Source: Mycogone perniciosa
Taxonomy: Eukaryota; Ascomycota; Sordariomycetes; Hypocreales; Hypocreaceae
Assembly (NCBI GenBank): GCA_025331125.1
Contig: JAOALB010000016.1
Location: 310,001-374,000 of the forward strand
Reading direction: 5' to 3'
DNA length: 64,000 nucleotides
The position numbers and the translations under genes were made by a program. Below the pieces are notes generated by a model. It worked only from the letters and a program-made list of their open reading frames with translations, was not told the DNA's origin and made no database searches. Positions 1 to 13,487 of this stretch are shown here, in pieces; within the stretch, counting starts at the first letter, position 1, and the number at the start of each line of letters is the position of its first letter.

Positions 1-602
1 TCGTGGGTCCGACGAACTTTGGCTGTTTAGGTGCAGGCTTTGCATTCGCGTCCTGGAGGTCTGAGCCCACACGCGACGCACTTGCAGCGCCAGGGGAATC
101 TGAAGAGCCCACGCGAGAGCTGAGCGTCCTCACAGTATCTGACAAGGCAGCGAATTCTTCTCGAAGCTGGGCTAGTTCCGCTTTGAGAGCATGATACTGC
201 CGACTACTTCCATAATTCAGCAAGACTAGCTCAATGCACCACAGACAGTATTTAATTATGAATCACCTTTCACTCTTGTTTTTGCTCCCCTGGGACGCAT
301 CATCTGTTTGTGTGTAACGGCATGGTATGCTGTTGTCCAGACAACGCTCGCAGCTTGCCTTGCCTTCCATGGGGATGCATTTCATCTTCCGCTTCTTGCA
401 GCCATCACTACCCGCACATTAGTTCTGTATGACTATAACTATGTGTCAATGAATAGGAGCAGGCGCGTTCTCACCATGCGACAGGCGTGTATCTGCCTCG
501 AGAGCGTCGCTGCAAGGTACCCTCTGGACTGGGGGCAGGTCGCTTTCTTGATTGGTCCGAGGCATCTGTTAATCTATCAACGCCAGGGGTCTCTGTATTC
601 AT
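1..602 (-). CDS. Zn2Cys6 transcription factor, N-terminal part (cut by left edge)
   Basis: The N-terminus of a fungal binuclear zinc-cluster regulator, not visible as one open frame because two introns split it. Exon 1 is 602-475, starting at ATG 602-600 (MNTETPGVDR). Intron 408-474 splits the first cluster cysteine codon (TG|T). Exon 2 is 407-267, intron 204-266, and exon 3 runs from 203 off the edge. The spliced product has the cluster C-x2-C-x6-C-x8-C-x2-C-x6-C (ACDGCKKRKMKC, then CERCLDNSIPC), the DNA-binding module of this family. A leucine-rich predicted coiled coil follows (YHALKAELAQLREE), then a PKFVGPT motif, which in my recollection commonly precedes the middle homology region. The target genes cannot be inferred. 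The cluster and frame continuity make the gene call firm; the downstream part is missing. Confidence 0.85.
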
Positions 603-3375
603 GATTCTTCACTGTCAGCTTAATATTAATAATAGTAAACCGATTTCAGGATAAAGCAATGCAGGACTCTCCAAGAATGCCAAGGTTAACGGAGTGAGAA
701 ACGGAGGATCAGGGGGAAGTTGCGGAATCCGGAACGAATGGTGCATTATTTCCGGAATTAGCCTCCGGTGTTCCGGTCACTAACAATTACTGAGTCAGGT
801 CACCACGGAATACCCCGTATTATACAAGACTTGGACAGAAGGATATCGTCAAGTAGGGGACAAACAAAGAAATACCATAAAAGACATAGCTAGATGCTCT
901 AGAAGGCTGTTAACTATGCTATAATGTTAAGGGTTATGCCGATATATTATCATGAATAGTATCAGCCGGCTATTACTTGGGGAAATTAGATGGGTCAGTA
1001 ACAATGATGCAATAATTGGAGTCGTGTAATTTAGCTGGTGCTCGTAAATCTTGGTAAGGACATCATACTGAAGATATACTATCTAAAATCCACTTGGCGA
1101 CAGATCCAATTTCGAGAGTTATAGAAAATCGACCACCCCGATATAAACCCAGTTTGGTGTGGCGGTGTTGACGGTTCGCTGATGACTCCGATCAGGTGGT
1201 TGGGGAACGCGTTGCAGGGCAGTGTGTAATATCCCGTGTTTTGTTACGGGGCATCAGATCCACTAGAGTCCCTTGATATAATACGAGTACTCTTGGCCAG
1301 TCACAGTGTCTCCTTCGATAACACGCTGAGTGCTGTGTCCCTGCGGTCCTTAGTGTCATACAGGATTGCAAGGAAACCGTTGGCCAACTGTAGAATCCAG
1401 GCCGCCCCTTTTCCTGTGACGTGGCTGTCGGTGACGTTTCCTGAGTAAGGTATGTCGACTGTTGGGTTCGCGGTTGAATGTTGCGCGGGAACGAGATCGA
1501 ACTCGCATAACCAGGCTTCATTGTATCCAGGAACACACAAGTCGTGTAGACGCCAGTACCCTTGCGGCATTGCTCGCATATCTCCTATCTAGCCTGTTGA
1601 GTTGGTTTTGTCCAACCCAGGCACTGACGCAGGGCTGTTATGGCTGACCAACACCGCATACCATGTGAAGGTCGACCTCCCACCAAAGGTTTCTTTGACC
1701 GAATCCAACCAACACCTCTAAGGTAAGGGCTTCCCTCCCTTGTACTCGAGGAAGGACTGCATGGTGTGTATGTGTCGATGAAAGACGCAGAAGATCCGTC
1801 TGTCTCGGAATCAACTGCGTGTGTGATGACGGAAGGATCAACGGGATGAGCGTGCCGCTCTCAGCCTCGACCACAAGGGACGGTAACCGATTTCAGATTT
1901 GCTGTTATGTAATAGAGGGTCCCTCCGTCTCCCCATGATGGACATCAAAGCGCTTTGGATAGGCATTTAAAAACGACAAGTGGCTAGGTGTCGACGCTGG
2001 TGCCCAGCGTTTTGTTGGGTGAGACTGCATTCTATGTAATCGTCTGAGTAAAGGCTTGGAACTCAGCTTTAGTCGCAGCTCCGGATAGAATCTGTCGATA
2101 AACTCGAGACTGTTGATTATTTTCTTTGTTTGACCAAATTGAAGCTCGCCCCTATCATTGCTAATAGTAGCATGCTATCTGGGGCGCCCGGTCGACAAGT
2201 ATTACTGTAAAGGTCGCCAGATTTTCGGATCTATGTGACCAAAATATAGCAGATGTGCATCCCTCTAAATGTAAACAAGGTAAGCTGTTTCAATTGTTGG
2301 CGTAGTATCGTTAAGAGTAGAGCCACAGTCCGAAGGTTGTGATGGGAATGTGTAAATATATAAAATGAAGAGCCTGGAGATAAGGGGTTTGGATTTGAGG
2401 AGGAGAGGAGGGGTCCTTAAATACCGAAGACATTTGTAGCTTCAGAGTAAAACCCATATTGTGTATCAAGTGACTTATTGTTGTTTCGGTCAGTCCTCTA
2501 TTATGTGGGATTATTTGTTTTGCCAAGCTCGCGACAATGTTGATTGACTTGGCTGAGAATAAAATGATCGACCAGAGTGAATGACCATGTTGTGTTATTG
2601 TTGCAGTGGGAAATGCCAATACCCGCCCTGTTAGCCAATACATGTGTAGCACAAACAACATTCACTGAGCGGATTCTATGCTGCAGAAGGTGAGTCATTG
2701 AGAGCATCGTATACAATACTACTGAGTAGGTATAGAGAAATCCGATGTGCTAGTGAAATTGCTAGCATAGCACCTTCATTCAGATGCTTCAATACTACAA
2801 GCAGTGCTAAGACGCGAGGAAACGACTAACTTCGATGTGTATGGTTAGGTTAAGCAAGTCAGGGGTAGAAGGAGAGACCACAGAGAGGTGGTTAACTCAT
2901 AGAGAATTTGGAACTTTTATTGTTATTTTATAGTATTATGCAGTATTAATTTATTTTGGAAAGTGGAGAGAGGATCTTGGACGGCAAGACAGACGAATTT
3001 GTGGGTGTCAATTCTGTCAGTCAGCAATGGTTATCATCTTTTCCACTGTAGGGTGCATTGTGTTTATCTTCTCCTGCGTCGTACGCCTTTTTACTTACAC
3101 GGTGACAGTTACACAGCCTTTCATAATAAACGATTTATCTCTATCTTCAATTCCACCCAAGCCAGCTGTTCTCTATGTATTGCCTGAAGCTTCTTGTTCT
3201 ATCACGCCAATATCTCCCACCCGTGGGCTGATAGTTGACCCAACTGTATTTTGAACCTCGCAGATTGACCTGCGCCATGTCCCCTGAAATCCACCCTTCG
3301 TTATTTCGTAGCCAACATGCCTCACCCAGAAACTAATTCGTCGCTGGGGGCAATCTCTTCCCTCAACTGCTGCCT
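603..3375. other. Gene-free region, 2.8 kb
   Basis: I see no supportable gene on either strand. The sequence is AT-rich with only short open frames lacking family features or plausible exon joins. The first part is presumably the promoter of the partial regulator at 1-602; the end holds the 3' flank of the dihydrouridine synthase. A degraded transposon is possible, but no terminal repeats were recognised. Confidence 0.6.
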
Positions 3376-4983
3376 CTACTCCTTTTCTTTAGTAGCTTCC
3401 GCAGGTACAGCCTCCTTGCTTTTGACCACCTCGTTCGCACTCTTGACCTCACTTCCACCATTCTCCTTCCCCTTCTTTAGAGTAATAGCCCCCTTAGCCA
3501 ATGCCTCACTCGGCAGCGGCCGTATAATCGGCTGAGCCACCCACCACGGACGCTTACACCTCTTGATCGTCCCCACCGAGCTCTCTTCCTCAGGGACTCC
3601 TTCCACAGCCTGTTCGCTAATCTTTTCCAGCTCTTCTTCAAAGCTCTTCCCGTCTGTTCGCTCGTATTCTAACAGGCCTTCGGCCACTCTCTTTTCTACC
3701 GCTGAGAGCACCCTCTCGTAGCCGTCTATGCCGTCCTTTCTGCTTCTCGCCAACATGTCTCTGATATCTGTGTGTTTCGAGACAAAGTGCCTAAGTAGAT
3801 GGAACAGATGTGGTTGCATGGCTGATAGGTTGGGCGATACTTCGTCCCTCTTGCCACCGTCCCTCTTTCTCCTCTTCTTTGCGGGCTCATCTGTGTCATC
3901 TGCATTATCATCCTCCGTCACCCACGAAGTGTCATCGCCAGGAATGAATAGAGGGCGCCGCTTCGGAGGTTCGCTCTCAAGGACATACTTGTGCAGAATA
4001 TCCAAGTAGCGCCTCGTAACGGCATCAACCCTCCAGCCGCCTCTACCATCTTTTCCTCTCCAATATTCTCTCCCCTCCTCTCCTACTGGCGGTGGTTTAG
4101 CGAAGAGGGCCGGATCGCTCAGATTTCCCTCAGCTGACATTATTCCGTCTGCACCAGTTTCGTCCAAACACTTCTGCAAATCGCCTTCCTGCAAGATATT
4201 GCCATTCGCAAAAATGACAGTCTCCGGCGGCAAACTATCTCTTAGGAATTTGATCATTTTCCAATCGGCGACTCCAGTAAGATGCCCCTTCTGCTCTCTC
4301 CTCCGTCCATGAACCGTCAAGATGGACGCTCCCGCCTTCAGCACATTTTGCGCATATTCCAACGTCTTCTCCTTCGTTTCTAAAATACGGATTTTGGCAG
4401 TGACGGGTATAGGGAGCTCCTTATGCAGCGTATTGACGAGCTGAAAGATTAAATCCTGGTCCTCTTGCAAGAACGCGCCATAGTGGCCCTTTCGCGCAAT
4501 ACCTTGCGGACAACCGAGGTTGAGATCTACAGCATCGCAATATGGCACAACTTGTTTCACCGCAGCGAGTAGAGCCGCAGGATCATTTGCGCAGAACTGG
4601 ACAAAGAGTGGCCTATCAATCTTAGGATTCCCGTCTAGCCATGGTTCTGAAGATCCCGATCGCACTGCTTGGTAATGTGACTTGCGGTACTTTTCATCTT
4701 GTGAAAAGAGCCGGGCATGGAACATCGGAGTATACGCCAAAAGCTTGGATTGTTCGGACGGCAAAAGGAACGATCGTGTGAGCATGCGCCAAGCCTGCAA
4801 GTCGTTGCAAAAGTTAGCGCACGCTGCGATCTTCTACAGGGAAATGTGCTCATGACGAACAAATTCGGATTGGTCTACCATGGGAGCCACGATAAACTTG
4901 GGGCTCCCAATGCTCTCGTAAAACGCCCTCCCATGAAGCTTGTTCGGGATCTCTGTCCCAGATGTTGTCTCCGCCGCAGTCAT
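3376..4983 (-). CDS. DUS1: tRNA-dihydrouridine synthase Dus1
   Basis: An FMN-dependent enzyme that reduces uridine to dihydrouridine in the D-loop of cytoplasmic tRNAs (U16/U17 in the yeast Dus1 family). Two exons: 4983-4861 and 4794-3376, joined across a 66-bp intron (4795-4860) that reconstructs VAPMVDQSEF|AWRMLTRSF. Visible motifs are the flavin-site strand VAPMVDQSEF, the loop DLNLGCPQG with the expected catalytic cysteine, VTAKIRI, LTVHGRRREQKG and IFANGNI. The product is 513 aa, with a Lys/Glu-rich C-terminal extension carrying a basic KKRRKR patch that could act in nuclear targeting. I chose ATG 4983 for its A at -3; an in-frame ATG at 5079 would add 32 residues but has a poor context. 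Identity is confident; only the start is open. Confidence 0.93.
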
Positions 4984-5936
4984 GATCGCAATTACTCGAG
5001 AAGTATACGGTATGGCCAGAGATGGGGACGGCGAAAGAGATCGACGAGCAACGATCCTCTCAAAGAAAAGGTGTCGCATAGGGGTTTTCAACTGCTTGAT
5101 GCCTGGCGCTGCACAATTTCCGAGGAACTCTGTGGCGGGTAAACTTCTGAGAAAAGTGCGCCGTTAGTACTCCAGATTAGCGAGGCTGGGCGGCAGTGGC
5201 CTTGCAGTGGGGCGCAAGGCTGAAGACAAATACGGCTACTAGTACTACTCCGTAATACTGCTAGTACGAATACTAATACTAGTAATCATCCCGCGATTCA
5301 GAACTAAAAATAGGCTCAGATGCTAGCAAGGCTAGTCCTAGTGTATAAGCCCCATGATGATGAGAGCATGGCAGATAGGTGGCACTAGCACATTTCGTGT
5401 GGACGACCGCTTAGTAGTCGACCAGCTATAGACACCCCTTATAAACAACAGAGCAGAATAAAACACAAGTTGTTGGCCTATATTGCGACGTTCCAATCAA
5501 TTATAGACGGCCATATCTGAAAGCGCTTGTCTGAACAGTCAACCTCAATCCCCATCTTGCGCCAACGTGGCATCGCATCATGTAACATGTTGCCTTTTTC
5601 ATCCTCAACCCTCAAGCCAACGGGCCGCTAGTTGGTGCAAGAGATTTTCATCACTGGCACGCGACAAACCAGGGTGTATTTTCAGGTCCTACGCCAGGTT
5701 GCCACGTCCGTCCCGCGCCACGGACTAGCCGGAATATTAATGAGATGTATGAGTCTTGGGTTTGATCCCGCATGACATGTAGTGAGGTGGAGTGACAAAA
5801 CGCCCGTGACACCCTGCGATGCTCTCCCTAAACGCCGAAAATGGTAAATGTGAAGGAATACATGGTTAGGGCAATGCGACCCAATGTAATAGAGAAATGT
5901 ATCAGCTGAGAAGATCTCGTCCATCGGGTGATATCA
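4984..5936. other. Intergenic region between DUS1 and BNI4-like genes
   Basis: No gene is seen. It is the upstream region of the dihydrouridine synthase and the 3' flank of the Bni4-like gene. It contains one exact TACTCCGTA (5246-5254) inside a stretch rich in CTAGTA/TACTAG trinucleotide variants (about 5230-5290). Confidence 0.6.
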
Positions 5937-8398
5937 TCAGAAGAAATGCGTATAAATCTTAGAATTCTCGTGGACTTCCATTTCCTACAGCGACATTAGC
6001 ATGTGAAGAACACAAGGAGCAGGACCTGAACCTACCATCTTGAAAGTATTCAGCTCTTCCTTGATTTGCTGAGCGAGCATTGGAGTGAGTCGATTGCACG
6101 TAGCAACATCACCCCGGCGATCGTACTCTTGGCTGGGCCATGTATCGTAAAAGATAATTCGGGGCGAAAAGGTGGCATTTCGCTTAGCACCTGTTTGAGG
6201 CGTGCCAGGACGGCTCTTCGTATCCTGCCGAAGTCGTAGAGCACTCATAAAATAGTCTTCATTGCCAATAGCGATCGAACCAGTCCTTCTATGACCGTGA
6301 GCTTCATCATTGGGTGTGCTTGGGGCACTTGAACTAGGCGAATCTGCAATTGCCGGTAGAGTGGGCAGAATCAAGTCAGGAGATTCTGCTGGTCGAATGG
6401 ATGGGCTAGTAGAACCTAAAACCCATGTTAGTCATGCTACTAACACAATCGCAGAGCTCAAGATCCTTACGCTTCAAAATGCCCTTGCGAACAGCCGCAA
6501 GAACTTCCGCCCGTTCCTTCTCGCCGCCCACGATACTCTTCCGCGGCGTAGAATTATCAGTGCCTGAGCTTCCAAGTCGCTCCGGGCCAAGCTCTGGAAT
6601 CTGTGCCGCATCAAGCGAGTTTCTTTCAAGACGGGGGAATCCTGTACCACCCTTGCCAGCCTGGGGATCAGGAGTCACATTCACCCTCTGAGTCTCGGCT
6701 TCCACCGTAATCATTGACACGGAAGCCTGGCTAGCCTCAGGAGCAACTGGTTCCGCAGCAGGCACGCCTATCACGGATTTTGGTCGGAAGAGGCCAACGA
6801 GTGAACGAGTACTCTTCTTCATACCCCGGCCCATCTTCCGGATCATGATTGAGGCCGACGATGCTGTCGATGAGACAGAGATATTGTCAGTGGAGCCAAA
6901 GAAACGACCGCCATATATGCTGCTGCCAATGCCTGCAGCTTCTTGTGCCTCAGCGATGCGAGCTTGCTCTGCATCATAGGCGTCATCAGCAGAGGGATCT
7001 TTGCGAAGCTTAGATGGCTCCAACTTATCACCGTCCCCATCGGTATCCGCAGCCTTACGAAACTCTGCTGCACTTCCAAATGAAAAGGCTCGACGGAGTC
7101 TTGAGGTCTTGGTTTTTCCTTTACCGCCTTTCTCGTTAATAGCCGCAAGCTGCTGTGCTGCTGGTGAACTGAAGTTCTTAGCAGGCGACCCAGAAGAGCC
7201 AGGAGCAGACGGGAACGAATTCCCGGTCGAATCATTTGCCATTGTGGCAGGTTTTGACAGGGGGGATGGAGTCAGCGCCCGTTTGGACCCATCTGAAGAT
7301 GAGCCTCGCGCAGGAGCATTGCCCACCTTTAGCTGGTCGTTCTTCGAATTCGCTTCCTCGGAGGTATTACCAAATGAAGGAGATCCATTGCGGTTGGTAA
7401 ACTGAATATGAAATCATATTAGCACGTCGTATTGCAAAGACAAAATGGGCAAGAATCAAACTTACCGAGGATGTTCGAGAACGGCTGCTCCGGGTAGATG
7501 AAACACTGTCAGAACTACCCTTGCGAGCGTGCACCGGAGCCTTTGAGGCATTTGGGTGGCTCATTACCTGCTCTGCAGGCTTAAAACTTTGTCGAGAAAT
7601 GTCAATTGACTCTATCGCATGCACACTTCGTCTCCGCATCCTCTTAGGCTCGTCTGGAGATGGTCTTCGATATAAATGTGTGTCGTCTATCGATGAGCCG
7701 GGGACTAATCCATAGGCCGCGGAGAGATTCGGTACTGATCTCGAACCTCCCGGTGTGAGATAGGGTTGGTTAGTCTTGCCGGGCGACATGCTTGAAGGAA
7801 GTGTTGAACTTTGCGATCGACTATGCTGAGTGTTCTGACTACTCGGCTGACCAGTTGGCCTCCTATACCGATCAGGCGCATTCTTCGACGATAGCCCTCC
7901 AAGAGACAGCGACATTTGAGAAGCACTAGACAACTGTGTTGGAGGTGGTCGGGATGCGGGTGCCGTATTTCTCATTTGGGACATGGCCAAATCATCTCGG
8001 GAACCGCTGTGGCCGGCGCCAAACGAAGGGATCAATGCCATGTTTGTAACGGAGACATTTGCTCGATGGGCACGTTGCATGTTTGGATCATAGTTTTGGG
8101 TAGAAGGAACGGCCTGCGACGAGTTTGTCCTATAGGCACCATATTGTTGCCACTGCATGCCTTGATTCAAAGTTGGTGTGGTGGTGAACGCATACGGCTG
8201 AACAGGGACACTGCTCCCTCGAAAGGCAGAGCTACCACCCTGATAGGCAGACCTGGGTGCATGAGACGATGATCCCATATGCTGATGATTCGGGTTTGAT
8301 TGGCTGACCGGCATCATGCCAGAGGTGGGAGTCGCTCGGCCCTGAAGCATTGTTACTGTACCAGTTTGCTGCTGATACGTTTGGACCAAAGCAGCCAT
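5937..8398 (-). CDS. Bni4-like cell-wall/septum scaffold protein
   Basis: A long disordered Ser/Pro/Gln-rich protein with a conserved C-terminus. Four exons, 8398-7466, 7401-6471, 6415-6036 and 5984-5937, are separated by introns of 64, 55 and 51 bp; all joins keep frame. The start is ATG 8398 (MAALVQTYQQ); upstream codons in this frame are non-ATG. The informative part is the last ~65 residues: FSPRIIFYDTWPSQEYDRRG, ATCNRLTPMLAQQIKEELN, then EMEVHENSKIYTHFF at the terminus. This pattern matches what I know of the Bni4/Afr1-type C-terminus; Bni4 links protein phosphatase 1 and chitin synthase III to septins at the bud neck. A basic Ser/Thr-rich segment (RRAFSFGSAAEF, MGRGMKKSTRSLVGLF) may be phosphorylated or membrane-associated. 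Gene structure is firm; the Bni4 assignment is by C-terminal similarity only. Confidence 0.75.
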
Positions 8399-11300
8399 AT
8401 TTTGCGCAGACTTGGAGCTGCGGCGGATGCGGTACAATCCGTTAAATTCTCTCGTTTCTTTCCGACAAATCGACTCGATCGTAAGCGCTGTGGGCTAGTG
8501 CAGAGGTTTATACAGGCGAGCTGTGACGATCCGAGATGCGAGTGAGGGAAGGCAAATACTGGCATTCCCGCGTTAGTGGTATTCTCAGAAGGTATTGCAA
8601 AACGTTTGGATGCGGATCATAGACCAAACGAAGGCTGAAACAACGGCGCAGAGAAAAGGATAGGCATTCATTGAACGTTGTCGAACCTTTTTTTGTTTTC
8701 TAGAAGAGATCTAAAGGCGGAAACGGGCACAAATTGTTTTCGTTCGTTTCGATATGTTGAAGAAGGAACAGCGACTGTATGACGACGACTGTGTCAAAGG
8801 ACGCCAGCGGCCAAGGACGATAATGAGTGCTTGTGTCGAATGAGGTGCTCACTGTCACCGCGAGGCAACTCTCGACTATTACAAGGCAGACGGGCGAACT
8901 CGTCGAACAGCAAGATCAAGTGTCACAGGAGACACGTTGAACTCCCAGCTAACTGGACAGAAACATGGGAATCGCGTGGATATCGGCCGTTCGTATTGAG
9001 GACTGCAATAACTTTGGGAGTTCGGAGTGTCTGAGGTATTACGGACCCAGTAGTGGAGAGACGAGCGAGGACGAGCTTCCGGCCGGCGAGGTCACCAGAG
9101 AGAAGGAAAGGCAGAGGCGAAGGCGAAGGACAAAAGACAATGCGGTCGGGCAGGTCGACGTGTGTGCAACGTAAGGCAACGCAACGCAAGGCAACGCTTA
9201 GAGGAGAAGGGAGGGAAATGTAAAAGGGCAAGTCGGGGCTCGGATGCGAAGTTGATGGGAAAGGGGGCACGGCGAGATTGGCTAGGAAGGCGTGCCGGAC
9301 GAAGGCAAAGAGGCGGCGGCGAGGGAGAAACGGGGAGGATCAAGAAGCAGAAGGAGAAGTGAGACTGGAGATGGGGGACGAGAAGAGAAAAAAAAACGAA
9401 AAAGAGAGTGAAAGTCGACGAGCCGCGATGGTTCGTGGTGGTGGTAGTGATGGGCTGAGGAGAAGAAGGACTTGGCCCTCGTGGAGCAAAAAAGTCGAGG
9501 AGAGGGTGAGCACTGGGCACAGCAGAACAGTGGCAACGGCCGGGCCTGGCCAGGGTCAGTTTAGCCAGGCTAGCGGGCAAGCTGGGGTGGAGCACACCCC
9601 TAACAATCTGCTGTTAGGGGGCAAGGCTCTGGCAACACGGCCTAAAGAAGGCCATCCGGCAGCACTTCGTACAGGGCCCCATGGATTAGAGTAAAACAAG
9701 GCGAGGAAATCACAATAACGGTAACGCGCGGCCGCCGTCTCCAACACCAAGTGCGAAAACTAAACAATTCTGACCATGAGGTAGCACTGGTTCCTGCACC
9801 AGAAAGGAAATGGAACTTTGGAAATCTGGTGGTGTGGGCGGCTTGGTCAGTTTGGGCATCTCGTCGCCTACCTAGTAGTACTAGTAGTAGCACCTATTGT
9901 GCGGGCGACTGATGGACGTTTGAGGATCCAATACGAAGCTGGTAGCAATTGGTGCCTACTAGTCGTAGCTCGTCCCTCGAAACATATTAACAAGGGCAAA
10001 TTTGGAGAGACGAGAGTTTGTTGGTGTTCTACTCGTACGGAGTACTCGTAGCGACAACGGCTGCCGCCAATGGCCAAGCACTGGAGGCTCCTCTATTTTT
10101 CCATGTGTTTTTCCGTCTGGAGGAGAGGAGGGCGCAGGCTCATCATTCCACCGTGTTCGCTCACCCACACCGAGTCCAAACAACCTCCAAACCACTACGA
10201 CTCAAGGGCCCGAATATCGGATGCATCACCTGTCCAATTCCGTCCTTATCTGCTTCGTATCAATTCTGCTCCTAGTATCGCCATCCCAAGTCTGTTCGAC
10301 ATTTTTGTCCCCCTCTAGTCCCTGCAGCCCCGGCCACTTTTGTCGTGGTCGCGTTGATGTTGATGCACACAACGACCAGGGTGCGCTTGACGCGACTGAT
10401 TGGGCCGCTGACTGGTTGAATTGGCCCGCTACGAATGCGCCAAAGCCAGGGGTGTGCCGGTTGGGAGGCTGCAGATGACTGCGAGGAGCTCCGTAGAGGG
10501 ACTTGACAACCTCGTACGTTCATGTTGAGCGAGGCAGCCATTCAGTCACATCACCGGATGCAGGGGCCAATCTGCCAACGTCAAACGAGCCATGGGAGCG
10601 ACTGTTTCTGTCGCTTGTCGCGGACTCACAATCACTTCTTAAGCTCAAACAGCATGGCATTCTTCTCGCTGCTAGAATCACTGTTTCTCTCTCTTGTCTC
10701 TCTCATGTGGAGACCTCCACGGCTCAACTAGCCAAGTAGATCAGACAAACACCCAAGTTCCAAAGAACCTTGACCGTGCACACGTACCAGTACTCGTACG
10801 CAATACGACCTCCGCTCTTTTGGCTGCCGCATTAACCCATCGCTTGCCAAGGAGATCAACAAGTCCTTTTACAACTAGGCGATAGAATACTTCGTCCTGC
10901 TAGTAATAATAGTACATACCAGCACTTGGTAGCAGTACCTGGCACCGTCAATCCTCATGTCATGTTCCCAAGACCTTCTCGCCCTGCAGCTCGAGTGATA
11001 CTATGGACTACGGAGTAATATTCGTTCGTTCGTATAGTGCTCAGACGACAGGGCAAGAGATTGTGTCCGCCCCAAATTACCAAGACAATCACAGTCGCAT
11101 TCGTAATCAGCTCGTGATATGCTCCGTACGATACACATGCTACTAGTACTGTTGATCGGCCGCCGATTTGTCTGCCTCCACAACTTGTCTCGAGCCTCCA
11201 AGAGGAAATCTCCACGACGCCGAGCACGGGGGATCGGCACCCACCAATCCCGACTCGCTGTTGTTTCTCCATGTTTTTCTGTTTTGCCCGTGGTCCGTGA

Positions 11301-13487
11301 ACACAACTCCGTAGGATCAGGACATGAACGGTGCGTACGGAGTACTTCGTACTAGGTAGTGTACTTCGTAGTGTACTCCGTACCTAGGTATTTTACTTGC
11401 GCCAACCACCTTCTCATGGCGCTATCACCTGCAGCAGTGCCAGGTGAGGCAATATACCCGTATGGAGCTGCAAAATTGCATGCACGACAGACCACGGAGA
11501 ACCAGCTGCGGGTTCGGACCAAAAGCAATTATCTACGTAATTGCCGACAAAAGACATTATGTGCTTGCTACTAACGTATCCGTGCTAGCATGCAGGTGGG
11601 CGTGCGCCATCCATCCTGACCTTCAATCATCGCGAGTACGGAGTACGAAGTGCAACATTCAGAGTCTTGGAAGACAAAAAGTTATCTTCACGATGCACAC
11701 ACTAAAGCTTAGGTCGTTGGTCTTTTTACGGAGTACAGTAAGGTGTTAAATTACTTTCTTAGCCCCTTGGAGATCGCCAGGAGGCCCCAAAACTCGGGGA
11801 CCTTCTCGTCATTCTTGTGGAACCTCGTACGGACTACAGGACAGAGACTTGCTCAGTAACGCCTTTAGGATGGCAGCAGACTGGAATATGCAGGCCGGAA
11901 AACAATCCCCTTGCTCGGGTTAAAAGGGGAGTGCAAACAATCAAGTTCGCGGCACCGCACACATGCAGACTCCGCGTGCACATACATACACCTACTGCGA
12001 CTCTATGTGCAGACAACGAGTTGTGGTGGTACCCTCGCGGAATATTTTGACCTGTCGGGATCCGTTGCGGCTCTGTTAAAAGGGACCTGCTAGGTTCATG
12101 TGATCTTCCAAAATGCTTGACCTCCACACCACCATCCAAACGATGGTTATTTTTAGGCGCTCCCCCCAAGAGTTCGGGAGTCTGGCAGTGGCGCACAGAG
12201 TCATTTGCCCATGGTCGAATCGCAATGTCTATCATTATTTGTCCCTACATTGTTAGGGTTTTTGCTAGGTGAAGTCTCGATCAGCTCATGCTACGCAACG
12301 CTGTATCCACGTCATGGTTTCTGATCACACAATTCGTCGCGAACTCCGCTTCGTTCGGTGAGGTCTGGGCTTTGTGGGAGCACACGTCCGAATATATGCG
12401 GAGTACCCACAGGGCCGTGGTCTCTGGCAATCTATATCAATATATTCCCATGTCTGCCAGCTTTGGACTGACACGTTGAGTGAGCATGGAGCCCTGGGCA
12501 ATCATCTGAAGGGGCTTGCGTGCGTGTTTGATATTTCCCGTCGTCGTCCCGTTCTGCTGGTGAGCCGGCCCGTTGCCCCTTTGACGCCACGTACGCATCG
12601 AACAAAGTGGCGGAGGTGTCCGGGCCGTGTAGGAAGAGGTCCGGCCTGCGATCGACGTCATTCTGTGATTCGGGTTTGCTTCGTTGTAGCTATTCAAGTT
12701 AGACTAGTGCGTGCTGCAACGGAGTAGTACTACTAGTATCGTACTCCGTACTTCGTATTCGATCGTATCTCAGTTTCGTGTCAGCCTAGAGTTAATATTA
12801 ATACGGAGCAGTTGGGCCTTGCAAGTTTGGTCTAGCGACGGACAATTTATACTCCGAACAGGTAACCTGCCTGAAGTGGCTGCCATTACCTACCTAGGTA
12901 CCTACCCTGTACTAGTATGTTGACAACCAAAACACTCCGTCTTGGAACGAGATTCTACTCTTAGACTATCTCATTTCTTTTTCGCTACTCGTGCGCAACG
13001 GTCTGATGGCGGTGAGGCTTAGTACGTTACTGTGTTGAATGCTTTTTCTCATCCTGTATCTGCGTATGTACTATGTATAACCCGAACGCCATGTCTTCAA
13101 TACCCACCCACCTGAGCTTCTTTATTGGTGCATTGACCTTTTTGGGTAGCCCGAGCTGTTGATCTGATAAATGCGACGCATCTCGGTGAAGGCGTTTTGA
13201 ATGAGATGCGCTGGTCGATATCAAATCCCCAGACCATTCTTAACAGAGATAGCCATTGATTGGCCTTTGCAAAATCCCACCTTACCTCTCTGGAATCTCA
13301 CACGTCGCCCGAACAAAAGGACAGCGAACACATTAGCCAATGCGTCTGCATCTTCAGCCTTACAAAGGCTGCATAAGGGTAGCCTCTCCAAATCCCAATG
13401 ACCTGTCCGCCTTGCTCAATCCCAACCATCGGGATCTGAGTCCAAAACACCGCGCACAACAGTTGCATAGGCCACGGGGTCACCGCC
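8399..13487. other. Gene-poor region, 5 kb, motif-rich
   Basis: No gene is supportable. It begins with the leader/promoter of the Bni4-like gene, including a polypurine stretch (about 9050-9530 on the + strand). From 10.0 to 12.8 kb it holds seven exact TACGGAGTA/TACTCCGTA copies (starts 10036, 11009, 11336, 11374, 11637, 11727, 12742) and several one-mismatch variants, plus CTAGTA runs and palindromes such as TACCTAGGTA (11383 and 12894 areas). The last ~300 bp is the promoter of the Zn2Cys6 gene at 13488. Confidence 0.6.
9050..9530. repeat. Polypurine/polypyrimidine tract upstream of the BNI4-like gene
   Basis: The + strand is strongly purine-biased (GAGGCGAAGGCGAAGG-type sequence and an A-run near 9390-9400), so the sense strand of the Bni4-like gene is CT-rich. 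Long CT-rich stretches near transcription starts are common in filamentous fungi. It lies 650-1130 bp before the ATG, which suggests a long leader. Confidence 0.5.

Noticed and set aside
1490..1520. T-arm-like sequence GAGTTCGATCTC on the minus strand
   Set aside because: No matching A box, D arm or anticodon arm upstream, so not a tRNA.
9092..9595. 167-aa minus-strand frame rich in Ser, Pro, Leu and Phe
   Set aside because: It is a by-product of the polypyrimidine tract; there is no domain.
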